Positions 40,128-48,952 of a DNA stretch of 64,000 nt are shown one piece after another. The position numbers were made by a program, and so were the translations under genes. The notes under the pieces were generated by a model. It was not told where the DNA came from and did no database searches. It saw only the letters and a program-made list of their open reading frames with translations. The stretch covers positions 2,480,001-2,544,000 of the forward strand of contig NZ_CP051302.1 of the NCBI RefSeq assembly GCF_024181405.1, written 5' to 3'. Position 1 is the first letter of the stretch. Every line of letters starts with the position of its first letter. Source of the DNA: Treponema denticola (GTDB lineage Bacteria; Spirochaetota; Spirochaetia; Treponematales; Treponemataceae).

Positions 40128-41015
40128 ATGAAATTGACATCGAAACAAAAGGGTATTATGTTTTTAATTTTATCGGCTCTTTGCTTTGCATCGATGAATT
40201 TATCGGCAAAGCTTGCCGGTAGTTTGCCTTCAATGCAAAAGGCTTTTTTTAGGAATCTAATAGCGGCTGTTGTGTCCTTTGCCGTGCTTATAAATTCAAA
40301 AGAAAAATTTCATTTGAATAAAAAAAATCTGCCCTTCTTTTTTATGAGGGCAATTTTCGGCACTATGGGGATTGTCGGAAACTTTTATGCGATAGAGCAC
40401 ATGCTCCTTGCGGATGCTTCTATTCTTGCAAAGCTGGCACCTTTTTTTGCCATTCTGTTTTCTTTTTTATTTTTAAAGGAAAAAATAAAGCTATATCAAA
40501 TCCTTGCGGTAATCACGGCTTTTTCGGCAAGCCTTCTTATAATAAAACCGGCCTTTGCAGACACAGGCCATGTGATTGCAGCTCTTATAGGGGCTTGCGG
40601 AGGAATGATGGCAGGAGCCGCCTATACTTGTGTCCGCTGTCTTTCTCTTAAAGGTGAAAAGGGGCCTCTCATCGTATTTTTCTTTTCATTTTTTTCGATT
40701 TTAATGCTGTTTCCGCTTTTTATCATCTTTTATCATCCGATGAGCCTTTCTCAAATCATTATGCTATTGATTGCGGGCCTTTTTGGAACAGGAGGTCAGT
40801 TTTGTGTAACCGCGGCTTATGCCCATGCTCCGGCAGGTTCAATCTCGGTCTATGATTATACCCAAATAGTTTTTTCTGCAATTTTCGGTTTTGCTTTTTT
40901 AGGAGAACTTCCCGACCGATGGAGCCTTTTAGGTTTTGCCATAATTTTTGCAGTGGCTCTTTTTATGTTCTTACACCACGAAGATAAAACAGAAGTTCAT
41001 GTAGATTTAAATTGA
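40128..41015 (+). CDS. EamA/DMT-family transporter
   Basis: A 295-residue membrane protein of ten helices in two EamA repeats (about 8-140 and 150-287). Characteristic pieces are MFLILSALCFASMNLSAKLAGSLP, LADASILAKLAPFFAILFSFLFLKEKIK, and later GSISVYDYTQIVFSAIFGFAFLGELPDRWS. Probably exports a metabolite such as an amino acid or nucleoside; family members vary. Starts 21 bases after the Fic gene behind TTTAGGAG and 18 bases before the TauE-like gene. Confidence 0.85.
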   Translation: MKLTSKQKGIMFLILSALCFASMNLSAKLAGSLPSMQKAFFRNLIAAVVSFAVLINSKEKFHLNKKNLPFFFMRAIFGTMGIVGNFYAIEHMLLADASILAKLAPFFAILFSFLFLKEKIKLYQILAVITAFSASLLIIKPAFADTGHVIAALIGACGGMMAGAAYTCVRCLSLKGEKGPLIVFFFSFFSILMLFPLFIIFYHPMSLSQIIMLLIAGLFGTGGQFCVTAAYAHAPAGSISVYDYTQIVFSAIFGFAFLGELPDRWSLLGFAIIFAVALFMFLHHEDKTEVHVDLN

Positions 41016-41033
41016 TGTAGAGGAGAATAATTT

Positions 41034-41822
41034 ATGTATATATCGTTACAGGCAATGATTTTTTTATGCTTTTGTGTTTTTCTTGCCGGTTTTGTAGATT
41101 CTGCTGCCGGTGGAGGCGGCCTTATTTCTATTCCGGCCTATTTTTTTGTAGGGCTTCCGGCTCATACGGCTATAGGCTGCAATAAGTTTTCGGCAGCCTG
41201 CGGGACAACTTTTTCAGCCTTTCGATTTTTTAAGAATGGAGCTCTTGAGTGGCGTATAGCCTTAGTTTCTGCCATGTTTTCTTTTATTTCTTCCTATCTG
41301 GGGATGAAAATTGCCTTGGGAATAGACCAAGTTTTTCTAAAAAAAGCTATGATTTTAATACTTCCGGCAATAGCTGTTATTCTTTTGCTAAAACGGAATT
41401 TCGGCAATGAAAACAAATCAAAGGAAATACCGCAAAAAAAGGCTTTTGTTTTGGCGGCCTTGATAGGTGCTTGTGTAGGTTTTTATGACGGACTTATAGG
41501 TCCGGGAACAGGTACGATTGCAATTATTGCTTATTCTGCATGGATGAAGTATGACCTAAAAACGGCATCGGGGAATGCTAAACTTTTAAACCTTGCTTCA
41601 AACTATGCTTCGTTGACAGCCGTTCTCATAAATAATAAGGTTATTTTTTCAATTGCAATTCCTGCTGCTGTTTGCGGTATTATCGGTAATTACTTAGGTG
41701 CCGGATTTGCTTTAAAGAAAGGAGCCGCATTTATCAGGCCTCTTATGATTGTTGTTATAATTTTATTGTTTGCAAAATTATTTTATGATGTATTCGGTAA
41801 GATGATATTAGGATTATTTTAA
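41034..41822 (+). CDS. TauE/SafE-family permease
   Basis: A 262-residue membrane protein with eight or so helices. The N-terminal AGFVDSAAGGGGLISIPAYFFVGLPAHTAIGCNKFSAACGTTFSAFRFFKNG and the mid-repeat IGACVGFYDGLIGPGTGTIAIIAYSAWM are the two conserved loops of TauE/SafE (YfcA) transporters, which export sulfite or sulfoacetate-like anions. GAGGAG precedes the ATG. It converges on the adenosine deaminase-like gene with one base between. Confidence 0.87.
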   Translation: MYISLQAMIFLCFCVFLAGFVDSAAGGGGLISIPAYFFVGLPAHTAIGCNKFSAACGTTFSAFRFFKNGALEWRIALVSAMFSFISSYLGMKIALGIDQVFLKKAMILILPAIAVILLLKRNFGNENKSKEIPQKKAFVLAALIGACVGFYDGLIGPGTGTIAIIAYSAWMKYDLKTASGNAKLLNLASNYASLTAVLINNKVIFSIAIPAAVCGIIGNYLGAGFALKKGAAFIRPLMIVVIILLFAKLFYDVFGKMILGLF

Positions 41823-41823
41823 A

Positions 41824-42723
41824 TTATCTAATTGCCATCAACTGATCGGCTTCTTCCTCGGTTATAACTTTTTCGCTTACAAGGTCATAAAATTGTTCGC
41901 TATTTGTTTTTCCGAAGAACAGAATATCATCGGTTCCTATGCTTATAGGAACTCCTGCATCCATCATTTTACGTAGCGGATGGGATTTTAGGTCTTTGGC
42001 TGCCCCCAGCATGATATTGCTTTGCGGACAAACATTGCAGCGTATCTTTCTGTCGGCTAAAAATTGCAGAACCTTATCGTTTTGAGCTGCTCCTATGCCG
42101 TGCTGAACTTCGTCCAAATCAAACATTTCAACAAAATACTTGACTGATGCCGCATCTGAAAATTCTCCGACATGAGCTTTCTTTTTTAAGCCGTATTTTT
42201 CGGCCAATTTAAAGATATATACGCATTGTTCAATACCTTCGGAAACTTCAGGCCCGTAAAGGTCTATATTTTTAAAAACCTTTGATGATATCATGGGTTC
42301 TATCCATTGTTTTAAAAAACTTTGATCTATGGTCTTTGATATTCCCAGTTCAGGAATGATTTTGATTTTATTTTTATATTTTTTTACTATACCGCTTATC
42401 CCTTCCAGAAAAGCATCCAAATTCTCATTAAACTGCTTTATAAAGCCAATATCGACGGAGCCTTCAATACAAACAACATTGTCTTTTATTGCGGTCATTA
42501 TGGACATTTCTATTAGATCTATTACGTGTTGTGCTGTAGTACATGCAGGGCGAGTATATTGTCCGATTATTTCATGCATTTCATCAAGACCGTTCATTTT
42601 GCGTGGAAAATTGGGAATTTCAAAGCCTGCCCATTTTTTATAGTCTGAATACTCCATACTTAAATTCAGATGATTATGAGTATCAGCCTTGGGCTGCTTT
42701 TTATAGTAATCAAAATCTCTCAT
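41824..42723 (-). CDS. Adenosine deaminase-like metallohydrolase
   Basis: A 299-residue protein of the adenosine/AMP deaminase family. Zinc ligands and catalytic residues are all visible: H16 and H18 (THNHL), H184 and E187 (KAHVGEF), H208 (VQHGIGA), and D265-D266 (IGTDD). It likely deaminates adenosine or a related purine nucleoside for salvage; its short length and lack of a typical adenosine pocket sequence mean other substrates such as adenine or aminodeoxyfutalosine are possible. ATG 42723 is chosen; an upstream in-frame ATG would add 27 residues. Confidence 0.8.
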   Translation of the reverse strand: MRDFDYYKKQPKADTHNHLNLSMEYSDYKKWAGFEIPNFPRKMNGLDEMHEIIGQYTRPACTTAQHVIDLIEMSIMTAIKDNVVCIEGSVDIGFIKQFNENLDAFLEGISGIVKKYKNKIKIIPELGISKTIDQSFLKQWIEPMISSKVFKNIDLYGPEVSEGIEQCVYIFKLAEKYGLKKKAHVGEFSDAASVKYFVEMFDLDEVQHGIGAAQNDKVLQFLADRKIRCNVCPQSNIMLGAAKDLKSHPLRKMMDAGVPISIGTDDILFFGKTNSEQFYDLVSEKVITEEEADQLMAIR

Positions 42724-42831
42724 TAATACTTCCTTGTAACCATATAGTATAAGTATATCACTCTTTTTTAAAAAAGTCATATCAAATATACAATAATCCT
42801 GCAATATTATCGGTAAATTTTACTAAAAAGT

Positions 42832-43599
42832 TTAATCCTTTAAGAATTCTATTATTTTTTTTGCTACAAGCTCCTTTTCAACATCATTTGTAACTATGTG
42901 ACTGCTTTTCTCAAGAATTAGATAGTCGTTTTGATTTCTTAAAGTCTTATCTATGAGGTCTTTTACCTTAAAGGGCACCAATTTATCGGCTTTTGATAAG
43001 ACTGTAAGGCTTTGCGATCTTATAAAAACCATATTTTTTAAGGCTAATCTTTGTAATTTATAAAGGTCCGCAGATTTTGCTAAATATTCTACACCGTTAT
43101 AGTCTGCCATCGCCCTTCCATATTCGGGATCATTTTCATAAGTTTTTTTAACTGTTGTTATCTTTTTGACAAAAAACTTTAAAAAAGGAGTAAGTTTTAT
43201 CCTGTTATCTGTTGCTATAAAGGCCGGTGCACATAAAAATATCTTTTCAGGATTAAAGCGCGATGCAATCAGAGAGGTTAATACCCCTCCCATTGAAAGG
43301 CCCCCTACAAAAACTCGTTCATACATTGCACAGAGGTCAATATACTCATCACAAACCTTGCGGAGCCAATCTTTCCAATTAGTAGTCAAAAAATCACTCT
43401 TATTTGTGCCGTGTCCGGGAAGCCGAGGTATGTATATATTGTAGCCGGCTTCATTTAGCTGATGCCCCAGCCAAATCATATCTCTGGGAGAACCCGTGTA
43501 ACCATGAATCAGCAAAATAGCCGGAGCGGTTTTTAGGCCTTTTAAAAAAAAGGGCTTCGTTGTATCTGAAAGTTTGATAGGATAATTGTCAAAAAACAC
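42832..43599 (-). CDS. Alpha/beta hydrolase, esterase/lipase type
   Basis: A 255-residue serine hydrolase resembling carboxylesterase Est30/monoacylglycerol lipase. Oxyanion loop HGYTGSP (32-38), nucleophile in GGLSMGG (Ser102), acidic residue in SKADKLVP and His in EKSSHIVTND. No signal peptide, so cytoplasmic; it likely breaks down short-chain or monoacyl esters. A probable monocistronic gene, with its promoter in the 190-bp gap shared with the divergent binding-protein operon. Confidence 0.85.
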   Translation of the reverse strand: MFFDNYPIKLSDTTKPFFLKGLKTAPAILLIHGYTGSPRDMIWLGHQLNEAGYNIYIPRLPGHGTNKSDFLTTNWKDWLRKVCDEYIDLCAMYERVFVGGLSMGGVLTSLIASRFNPEKIFLCAPAFIATDNRIKLTPFLKFFVKKITTVKKTYENDPEYGRAMADYNGVEYLAKSADLYKLQRLALKNMVFIRSQSLTVLSKADKLVPFKVKDLIDKTLRNQNDYLILEKSSHIVTNDVEKELVAKKIIEFLKD

Positions 43600-43793
43600 G
43601 TAAAATCTCCTTTAAGTTTAAGCACATTCTAACATTATATACCTTTTTTTGCAAATAAACTAGGTATTATACCGTAAATTTTTAACCTTTTCAAATAAGG
43701 AGAATCGCTTATTTTATAACTTTAAAGGTAAGTAGCTCTTGTGTATTTAAAGAATATGTAATATATTGGTAGAAAGATATAAGGAGATTTTAA

Positions 43794-45119
43794 ATGAAAA
43801 AAATTATTTCAGTATTATCAATCGCAGCGCTATTACTTGCAATTTCCGGCTGCGGAGGCAAATCGGAAAAGAACAACGCTGTTCTTAAAGTAATAAAGGA
43901 AGCCGAAGGTATGACTCTTGATCAGCTTTTCGAAAAGGCCTATCAAGAATCAAACGGAAAGGTTCTAAAAGGTTTGGGTAACTCAAGCCGAGGTAAGACT
44001 GCAGGAGAAACCTTTGTTGAGGCAATGAAGGCAAAATATCCCGACTATACCGGAAAAATAGATTGGTCTCAGCCTAAGAACAATACTATTTTTGACCAGC
44101 TTACAAATGATAATAAGAACGTTACCCCCGAATTTTCTATGACTCTTATTCAGGATGGAGCTCAGATTAAGGCTAAGATGATTGATACGGGCATCTTACA
44201 TAATTTTGTTCCTAAAGAATGGAAAGAATCTGCAGGGGCCGATATGAAAGAAAACGGAAATCCCTTGGCCTTGCAGACTTTGAGTAAAGTTTTTATGTAC
44301 AATAATGTCGAAGCTTCAAACAAGTTTTTAAATGTCTGGGATTTTGTAAAAGAAGGTCAAAGTCCGCTGTTTATGGGTTTGGAATCCGAACCTATCGGAA
44401 AAAACTTTTTGCTCATGCTTACCCATGAAAAGTATTCGAAGGTTGTAAAAGCCGCTTATGATGCTTTGCCTGAAGCCGATAAAGCTTATTTTAAGCCCAT
44501 TGTAGACGGCTTGGAAAAAACAGCTAAAGAGCTCGGTTTAAACGAAAACGGAAAATATGCCCTTGCATGGATCAAACTATTTGTTTCTCAGTTTAATATG
44601 AAAACCGATGACGGCCCCATCAGCGTAGACTTAGTAAAAAAATCTTCTAAGGATCAAACAGGTTTATTGGTTTACTCCAAATTGCGCTCAATTAAAGAAA
44701 CAGACGAATCTTCCGTAAACAATATTACCGTTGCTGCTTATCAGGACGGATATACCGGCTTCGGAGGCTATGCATATAAGCACTATTTGCAGGTTCTAAA
44801 CAACGCGCCTCTTCCTTGGACGGCATGTGCCTTTATTGCTTACATGGTAACAACAAAGGAAGGCTTCCATCCTTGGGGAAAAGACATGGGCGGATACAGC
44901 TCCAATCCTGCTATCAATCAAGATCACAGCATGGACGGATATGTTGATGAAGAAGTAAACGGCGAAGTTAAAAAAATAAATAAATTCCCCGCTAAAAACG
45001 ATAGAGGCTATGACTGGTGGACAGGAGAAGGAAAAGGCGGCTTAATTGTCGAAGATCCCGTATACTGTGCAAGTGTAACCTTTACCGTAGGTGAATGGAT
45101 CAGCTCCTTAAGAAACTAA
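43794..45119 (+). CDS. ABC importer substrate-binding lipoprotein
   Basis: A 441-residue lipoprotein: MKKIISVLSIAALLLAISGC with Cys20 as lipid site. The mature protein is of the bacterial extracellular solute-binding type with two alternating lobes (FDQLTNDNKNVTPEFSMTLIQDGAQIKAKMIDTGILHNFVP, later PLPWTACAFIAYMVTTKEGFHPWGKDMGG). It is the first gene of a three-gene importer with a fused permease and an ATPase of the Fbp class. Ligand unknown; iron, thiamine-type or organic compounds are all possible. TAAGGAG precedes the ATG. Confidence 0.82.
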   Translation: MKKIISVLSIAALLLAISGCGGKSEKNNAVLKVIKEAEGMTLDQLFEKAYQESNGKVLKGLGNSSRGKTAGETFVEAMKAKYPDYTGKIDWSQPKNNTIFDQLTNDNKNVTPEFSMTLIQDGAQIKAKMIDTGILHNFVPKEWKESAGADMKENGNPLALQTLSKVFMYNNVEASNKFLNVWDFVKEGQSPLFMGLESEPIGKNFLLMLTHEKYSKVVKAAYDALPEADKAYFKPIVDGLEKTAKELGLNENGKYALAWIKLFVSQFNMKTDDGPISVDLVKKSSKDQTGLLVYSKLRSIKETDESSVNNITVAAYQDGYTGFGGYAYKHYLQVLNNAPLPWTACAFIAYMVTTKEGFHPWGKDMGGYSSNPAINQDHSMDGYVDEEVNGEVKKINKFPAKNDRGYDWWTGEGKGGLIVEDPVYCASVTFTVGEWISSLRN

Positions 45120-45152
45120 AAGATTACTAAAAAATTAATATGAATTTATTAA

Positions 45153-45190
45153 GCCTCTAAAAACTATGTCAGGTTTTTAGAGGCTTTATT
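45153..45190. terminator. Hairpin terminator inside the importer operon
   Basis: GCCTCTAAAAAC and GTTTTTAGAGGC form a perfect 12-bp stem with an eight-base loop, followed by TTTATT. It lies between the binding-protein gene and the permease and would attenuate read-through, giving more binding protein than transporter. Confidence 0.75.
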
Positions 45191-45285
45191 ATTAAATGTA
45201 TGCGTCCGCCTGTGTGCGGTAAAGGAGTAAAGAAGAATATTGCATAAATGCTCAAGTTATAGTATAATCGTAAGGAAGTTAATTT

Positions 45286-47094
45286 ATGGAGGAGACTTTG
45301 ACTAAGACAATTCCGGTTTTTTTAAATCAAAGTAAGGATTTTTTTAGAAAACCTCAAAACCTGATATTGCTTATATTCGGTGTTGTGCTCTCTGTTACGA
45401 CTATAGCTCCGATAGTAACTATTCTTCTGGATACAATTACGGTTCATCCCGGCACCATAGATGCTATGCATGGGCCTGACGGTTTTACCGTCTTTAATTG
45501 GAAAGATATTTTTACCGGCTCCCTTTCGTCGAGAAATTTTTGGAGTCCGCTCACAAACACTCTGCTGCTTGCGATATTCAGCTGTATAGGGGCCATCTTA
45601 ATAGGCGGTATTTTTGCATATTTGATTACACGCACAAATATAAAATGCAAAAAATATCTTAATGTCGTTTTTATTTTTCCGTATATAATGCCTCAGTGGA
45701 CATTGGCTCTTACTTGGATGAACTTATTTAAGAGTACCGCTGTTACGGGAGGCTCTAACGGAATACTTGCAGATATTTTCGGAGTTACAATGCCTGCATG
45801 GTGGGCTGAGGGTCTATTCCCTTCAATTGTTGTTCTATCCCTGCACTATGCAGCCTTTGCCTATATTTTAATCGGCGGCATATTTAAAAATATGGATTCC
45901 AATTTGGAAGAAGCTGCCTTGATTTTAAATACTTCAAAATCAAAAATTTTCCGCAAAGTAACCCTTCCATTATTAAGACCTGCCATCCTATCGACCATCT
46001 TGCTCGTTTTCGGCAGCGCTATGGGTAGCTATCCCGTTCCGCACTATTTAAAACTGACAACCCTTTCCACCAAATATATAGACTTAAAGGTTGTAAGGAC
46101 GGGGCAGGCAAGTATTATCGGCGTAGTGATGATGATCTTCGGAATTTTAATTCTGATTACAAACAGGCTCAGCATGAAATCCCGAAAAAACTATACCACA
46201 ATTACCGGAAAGAGCGGACAGGTCAGCAAGGTAAATGTGGGAAAAATCGGGCAATATTTAATTCCTGCTATTTTAATTATCTTTACCTTATTTACCGGAA
46301 TATACCCCGTTATTTCCTTTGCCTTTGAAACCTTTTTGCCCAACCCCGGAGACTACAGCTTTTTTAGGACAGGTAATTTTGCAAACCTAACCTTAAAATG
46401 GTGGACTCATCGCTCGGCAGAAGATGTCGGTATGTACGGACAATTCGGTATTTTATATAACCGTGCCTTTTGGATGAGTTTTAAAGGAACTATGATTGTT
46501 GCCTTTTTCTGCGCCTTCCTTGCAGGAACGATAGGGCTTTTGATAGGCTATTCGGTAAGCAAACACAGAAGAAACAAGTTTGCAAATTACGTAAACGACA
46601 TAGCTTTTTTGCCTTACCTTTTGCCTTCGCTTGCAGTAGGCATAGCCTTCTTTATATTTGGGTCTATGCTGGGAATCTATGATACCTTTTTGCTTTTAAT
46701 AATAGTCGGAACAATTAAGTATATTCCTTTTTCGTCGAGGGGCTCTCTTAACTCGATGCTTCAAATCAGCAATGAAATAGAAGAGTCGGCTTTGATACAG
46801 GATACGCCTTGGCATAAGCGTATGACGAAGATAATAATTCCCATTCAAAAGACGGCAATTTTAAGCGGCTATCTTTTGCCATTTATAACCTGTGTTAGGG
46901 AATTGACCTTATTTATGCTTTTGTGCAGTCAGTCCAAGATAAGCACAACCATGCTTGACTATTATGATGAGATGGGCTTATACGCCTTTTCGAGTGCAAT
47001 CAACTTAATTTTAATTATATTTATTTTGGCCGTAAATTTCGGATTAAACAAGCTTACAAAGGCCGGAATCGATACGGGTGTAGGAGGTCAATAA
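45286..47094 (+). CDS. ABC importer permease, fused two-domain type
   Basis: A 602-residue protein of two similar permease halves in one chain, about twelve helices, as in FbpB/ThiP. Both halves have the coupling loop (EEAALILNTSKSKIFRKVTLPLLRPAI, about 205-231, and EESALIQDTPWHKRMTKIIIPIQKTAI near 500-526). TATAAT at 45260 gives it an additional promoter behind the terminator. The ATPase gene starts at its stop codon (TAATG overlap of one base). Confidence 0.85.
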   Translation: MEETLTKTIPVFLNQSKDFFRKPQNLILLIFGVVLSVTTIAPIVTILLDTITVHPGTIDAMHGPDGFTVFNWKDIFTGSLSSRNFWSPLTNTLLLAIFSCIGAILIGGIFAYLITRTNIKCKKYLNVVFIFPYIMPQWTLALTWMNLFKSTAVTGGSNGILADIFGVTMPAWWAEGLFPSIVVLSLHYAAFAYILIGGIFKNMDSNLEEAALILNTSKSKIFRKVTLPLLRPAILSTILLVFGSAMGSYPVPHYLKLTTLSTKYIDLKVVRTGQASIIGVVMMIFGILILITNRLSMKSRKNYTTITGKSGQVSKVNVGKIGQYLIPAILIIFTLFTGIYPVISFAFETFLPNPGDYSFFRTGNFANLTLKWWTHRSAEDVGMYGQFGILYNRAFWMSFKGTMIVAFFCAFLAGTIGLLIGYSVSKHRRNKFANYVNDIAFLPYLLPSLAVGIAFFIFGSMLGIYDTFLLLIIVGTIKYIPFSSRGSLNSMLQISNEIEESALIQDTPWHKRMTKIIIPIQKTAILSGYLLPFITCVRELTLFMLLCSQSKISTTMLDYYDEMGLYAFSSAINLILIIFILAVNFGLNKLTKAGIDTGVGGQ

Positions 47095-48761
47095 TGCCTG
47101 AGATAATTTTACAAAACCTTACGAAAAGATGGGGAAAATTTTACGGAACTGATAATTTAAATTTAACCATAGAAAATAATTCGTTTATTACCCTGCTGGG
47201 GCCTTCAGGCTGCGGCAAAACAACAACGCTTAGAATGATTGCCGGTCTTGAAACTCCGACAAGCGGAAAGATAATCATCGACGGGGAAACGGTTTTTGAC
47301 AGCGAGCAAGGTATAAACATTCCTGCAAACAAAAGAAAGGTCGGCTTTTTGTTTCAAAACTATGCCCTTTGGCCGAATATGACCGTTTATGAAAACATAA
47401 GTTTCGGCTTAAAAAACATCAAAGAGCTTATGCCTCTCTGCGATTTTGAAATTAAAAGAATAGATGACCTAAAAAAGATTTTAAATGAATGTGAAAAAAC
47501 TGTGGAAATTATCATTGATTCTCAGACTAAAGATAAGAAAAAAGGTAATAAACTTGACGAAAAAACTGCCTTGATAAAGTTAATAGACAACTTTATTATT
47601 TCGGAATATACGGCAAAAACGGTTTTGTCTTATGGGCTTGAAAAAGCTGAAAATCGTGAAGAAAAAGTAAGATCAATAATTTCCGGTTTGGATGAAAAGA
47701 GGGCATCTCTTTTAGATAAGCACAAGAAAAACGGATTCTCGGTAAATGGCAACTACGAACTTGTAGATGAAAAAGGCGAAGTTGTAAAAAAAATACGTAA
47801 GCTCGAAAACGAAGAAATAGACTTAATAGTCCGCCGTGTTTCCCGCATCGTAAAAATCGGAATGTTTATGGATCGGTATCCCAATGAGCTTTCAGGCGGA
47901 CAGCAGCAAAGGGTTGCCATTGCCCGAACCCTGGCTCCCGGGCCCAAGGTGCTTTTTATGGATGAGCCTCTTTCAAACCTTGATGCAAAACTCAGGCTTG
48001 AAATGCGGAGCGAATTGCAGCGCCTCCATTTGGATACAAAATCGACATTCATCTATGTTACCCATGATCAGCTGGAGGCTATGACTCTGGCAACAAAGAT
48101 ATGCTTGATGGATAATGGTCTTTTGCAGCAATATGATGCCCCCTTGGATATCTATGAAAAACCGGTAAACTTATTTACCGCAGACTTTATAGGAAATCCT
48201 TCGATAAATTTTATAGAAGCTGCGGGTGAAACTTCTGCAGACGGAGATTTTAATTTAAGCTGTTTAGAAGGCTTGCAATTTAAGTTTAAACCTGCTCAGA
48301 AAATCGACTATAAAGAATGGCTTTTGCAAACGGAGGCTGAAATTAAAAAACAAAGAGAAGAAGAAGCCGAGCGCACAAAAAATGCAGAAAAGGAAAATAA
48401 AATTTTGCCTTTTAAGTACCACATTGCAAAGGCCGATGAAGCAGAGTTTGATTTAAATTCTCCGGCACCTACTGAAAAAGATTTTATCATCGGAGTCCGT
48501 CCTGAGTTTATTAAAATACACGAAAACGGAAAACTGACAGGTTCTATATACAGCTCGATGCCCACAGGTATGGAAACTACCGTCAAAATTAAAGTTGGAA
48601 ATCTCCTTTTAACGGGTGTTGTGTTTTTAAACATAACCTATAGGATAGGAGAAAAAATAAAATTCGATATTGAAGGTGACAGGATTATGCTCTTTTCAAG
48701 TCTTAATCAAAGATTGGTTTCTTTAGGATGTTTGGAAAAAGAGAATATGAAAAATAGTTGA
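47094..48761 (+). CDS. ABC importer ATPase with large insertion
   Basis: A 555-residue ATPase of the Fbp/Pot class. Walker A GPSGCGKT (36-43), Q-loop Gln88, signature LSGGQ (266-270), Walker B VLFMDE (286-291), switch His (YVTHDQLEAM). Usually the Q-loop lies about 50 residues before LSGGQ; here it is about 180. The extra ~125 residues (about 109-238) are highly charged, with coiled-coil stretches (IKRIDDLKKILNECEKTVEII, EEKVRSIISGLDEKRASLLDKHK) and a short strand pair (FSVNGNYELVDEKGEVVKKIR). A TOBE-like regulatory domain follows after about 355, itself broken by a Lys/Glu-rich segment. Confidence 0.85.
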   Translation: MPEIILQNLTKRWGKFYGTDNLNLTIENNSFITLLGPSGCGKTTTLRMIAGLETPTSGKIIIDGETVFDSEQGINIPANKRKVGFLFQNYALWPNMTVYENISFGLKNIKELMPLCDFEIKRIDDLKKILNECEKTVEIIIDSQTKDKKKGNKLDEKTALIKLIDNFIISEYTAKTVLSYGLEKAENREEKVRSIISGLDEKRASLLDKHKKNGFSVNGNYELVDEKGEVVKKIRKLENEEIDLIVRRVSRIVKIGMFMDRYPNELSGGQQQRVAIARTLAPGPKVLFMDEPLSNLDAKLRLEMRSELQRLHLDTKSTFIYVTHDQLEAMTLATKICLMDNGLLQQYDAPLDIYEKPVNLFTADFIGNPSINFIEAAGETSADGDFNLSCLEGLQFKFKPAQKIDYKEWLLQTEAEIKKQREEEAERTKNAEKENKILPFKYHIAKADEAEFDLNSPAPTEKDFIIGVRPEFIKIHENGKLTGSIYSSMPTGMETTVKIKVGNLLLTGVVFLNITYRIGEKIKFDIEGDRIMLFSSLNQRLVSLGCLEKENMKNS

Positions 48762-48884
48762 CAATCCAGCGCAGATGTCTGATTGTTACTTTCTACGCAG
48801 AAAAGCTAAAAAACTTTTTTGAAGCTCCTTTAAAACCGAAATAAAATTATAATAAGGATAGTTGAAAGTCTTACGGATTGAGAC

Positions 48885-48912
48885 TCACCAATCTAAAAAT
48901 GGTATGGGAGAT
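48885..48912 (+). promoter_or_regulatory. Conserved leader hairpin before chemoreceptor 1
   Basis: GGATTGAGACTCACCAATCTAAAA lies here and differs from the copy before chemoreceptor 2 (51360-51385) only in four central bases, which form the loop of a GATTG/CAATC hairpin. TATAAT at 48848 is the likely -10 box upstream. It may be an RNA or DNA control element shared by the two genes. Confidence 0.45.
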
Positions 48913-48952
48913 TTTAAGGTATCTACCCCGAAACTGTAAGGAGTGTTTTACT

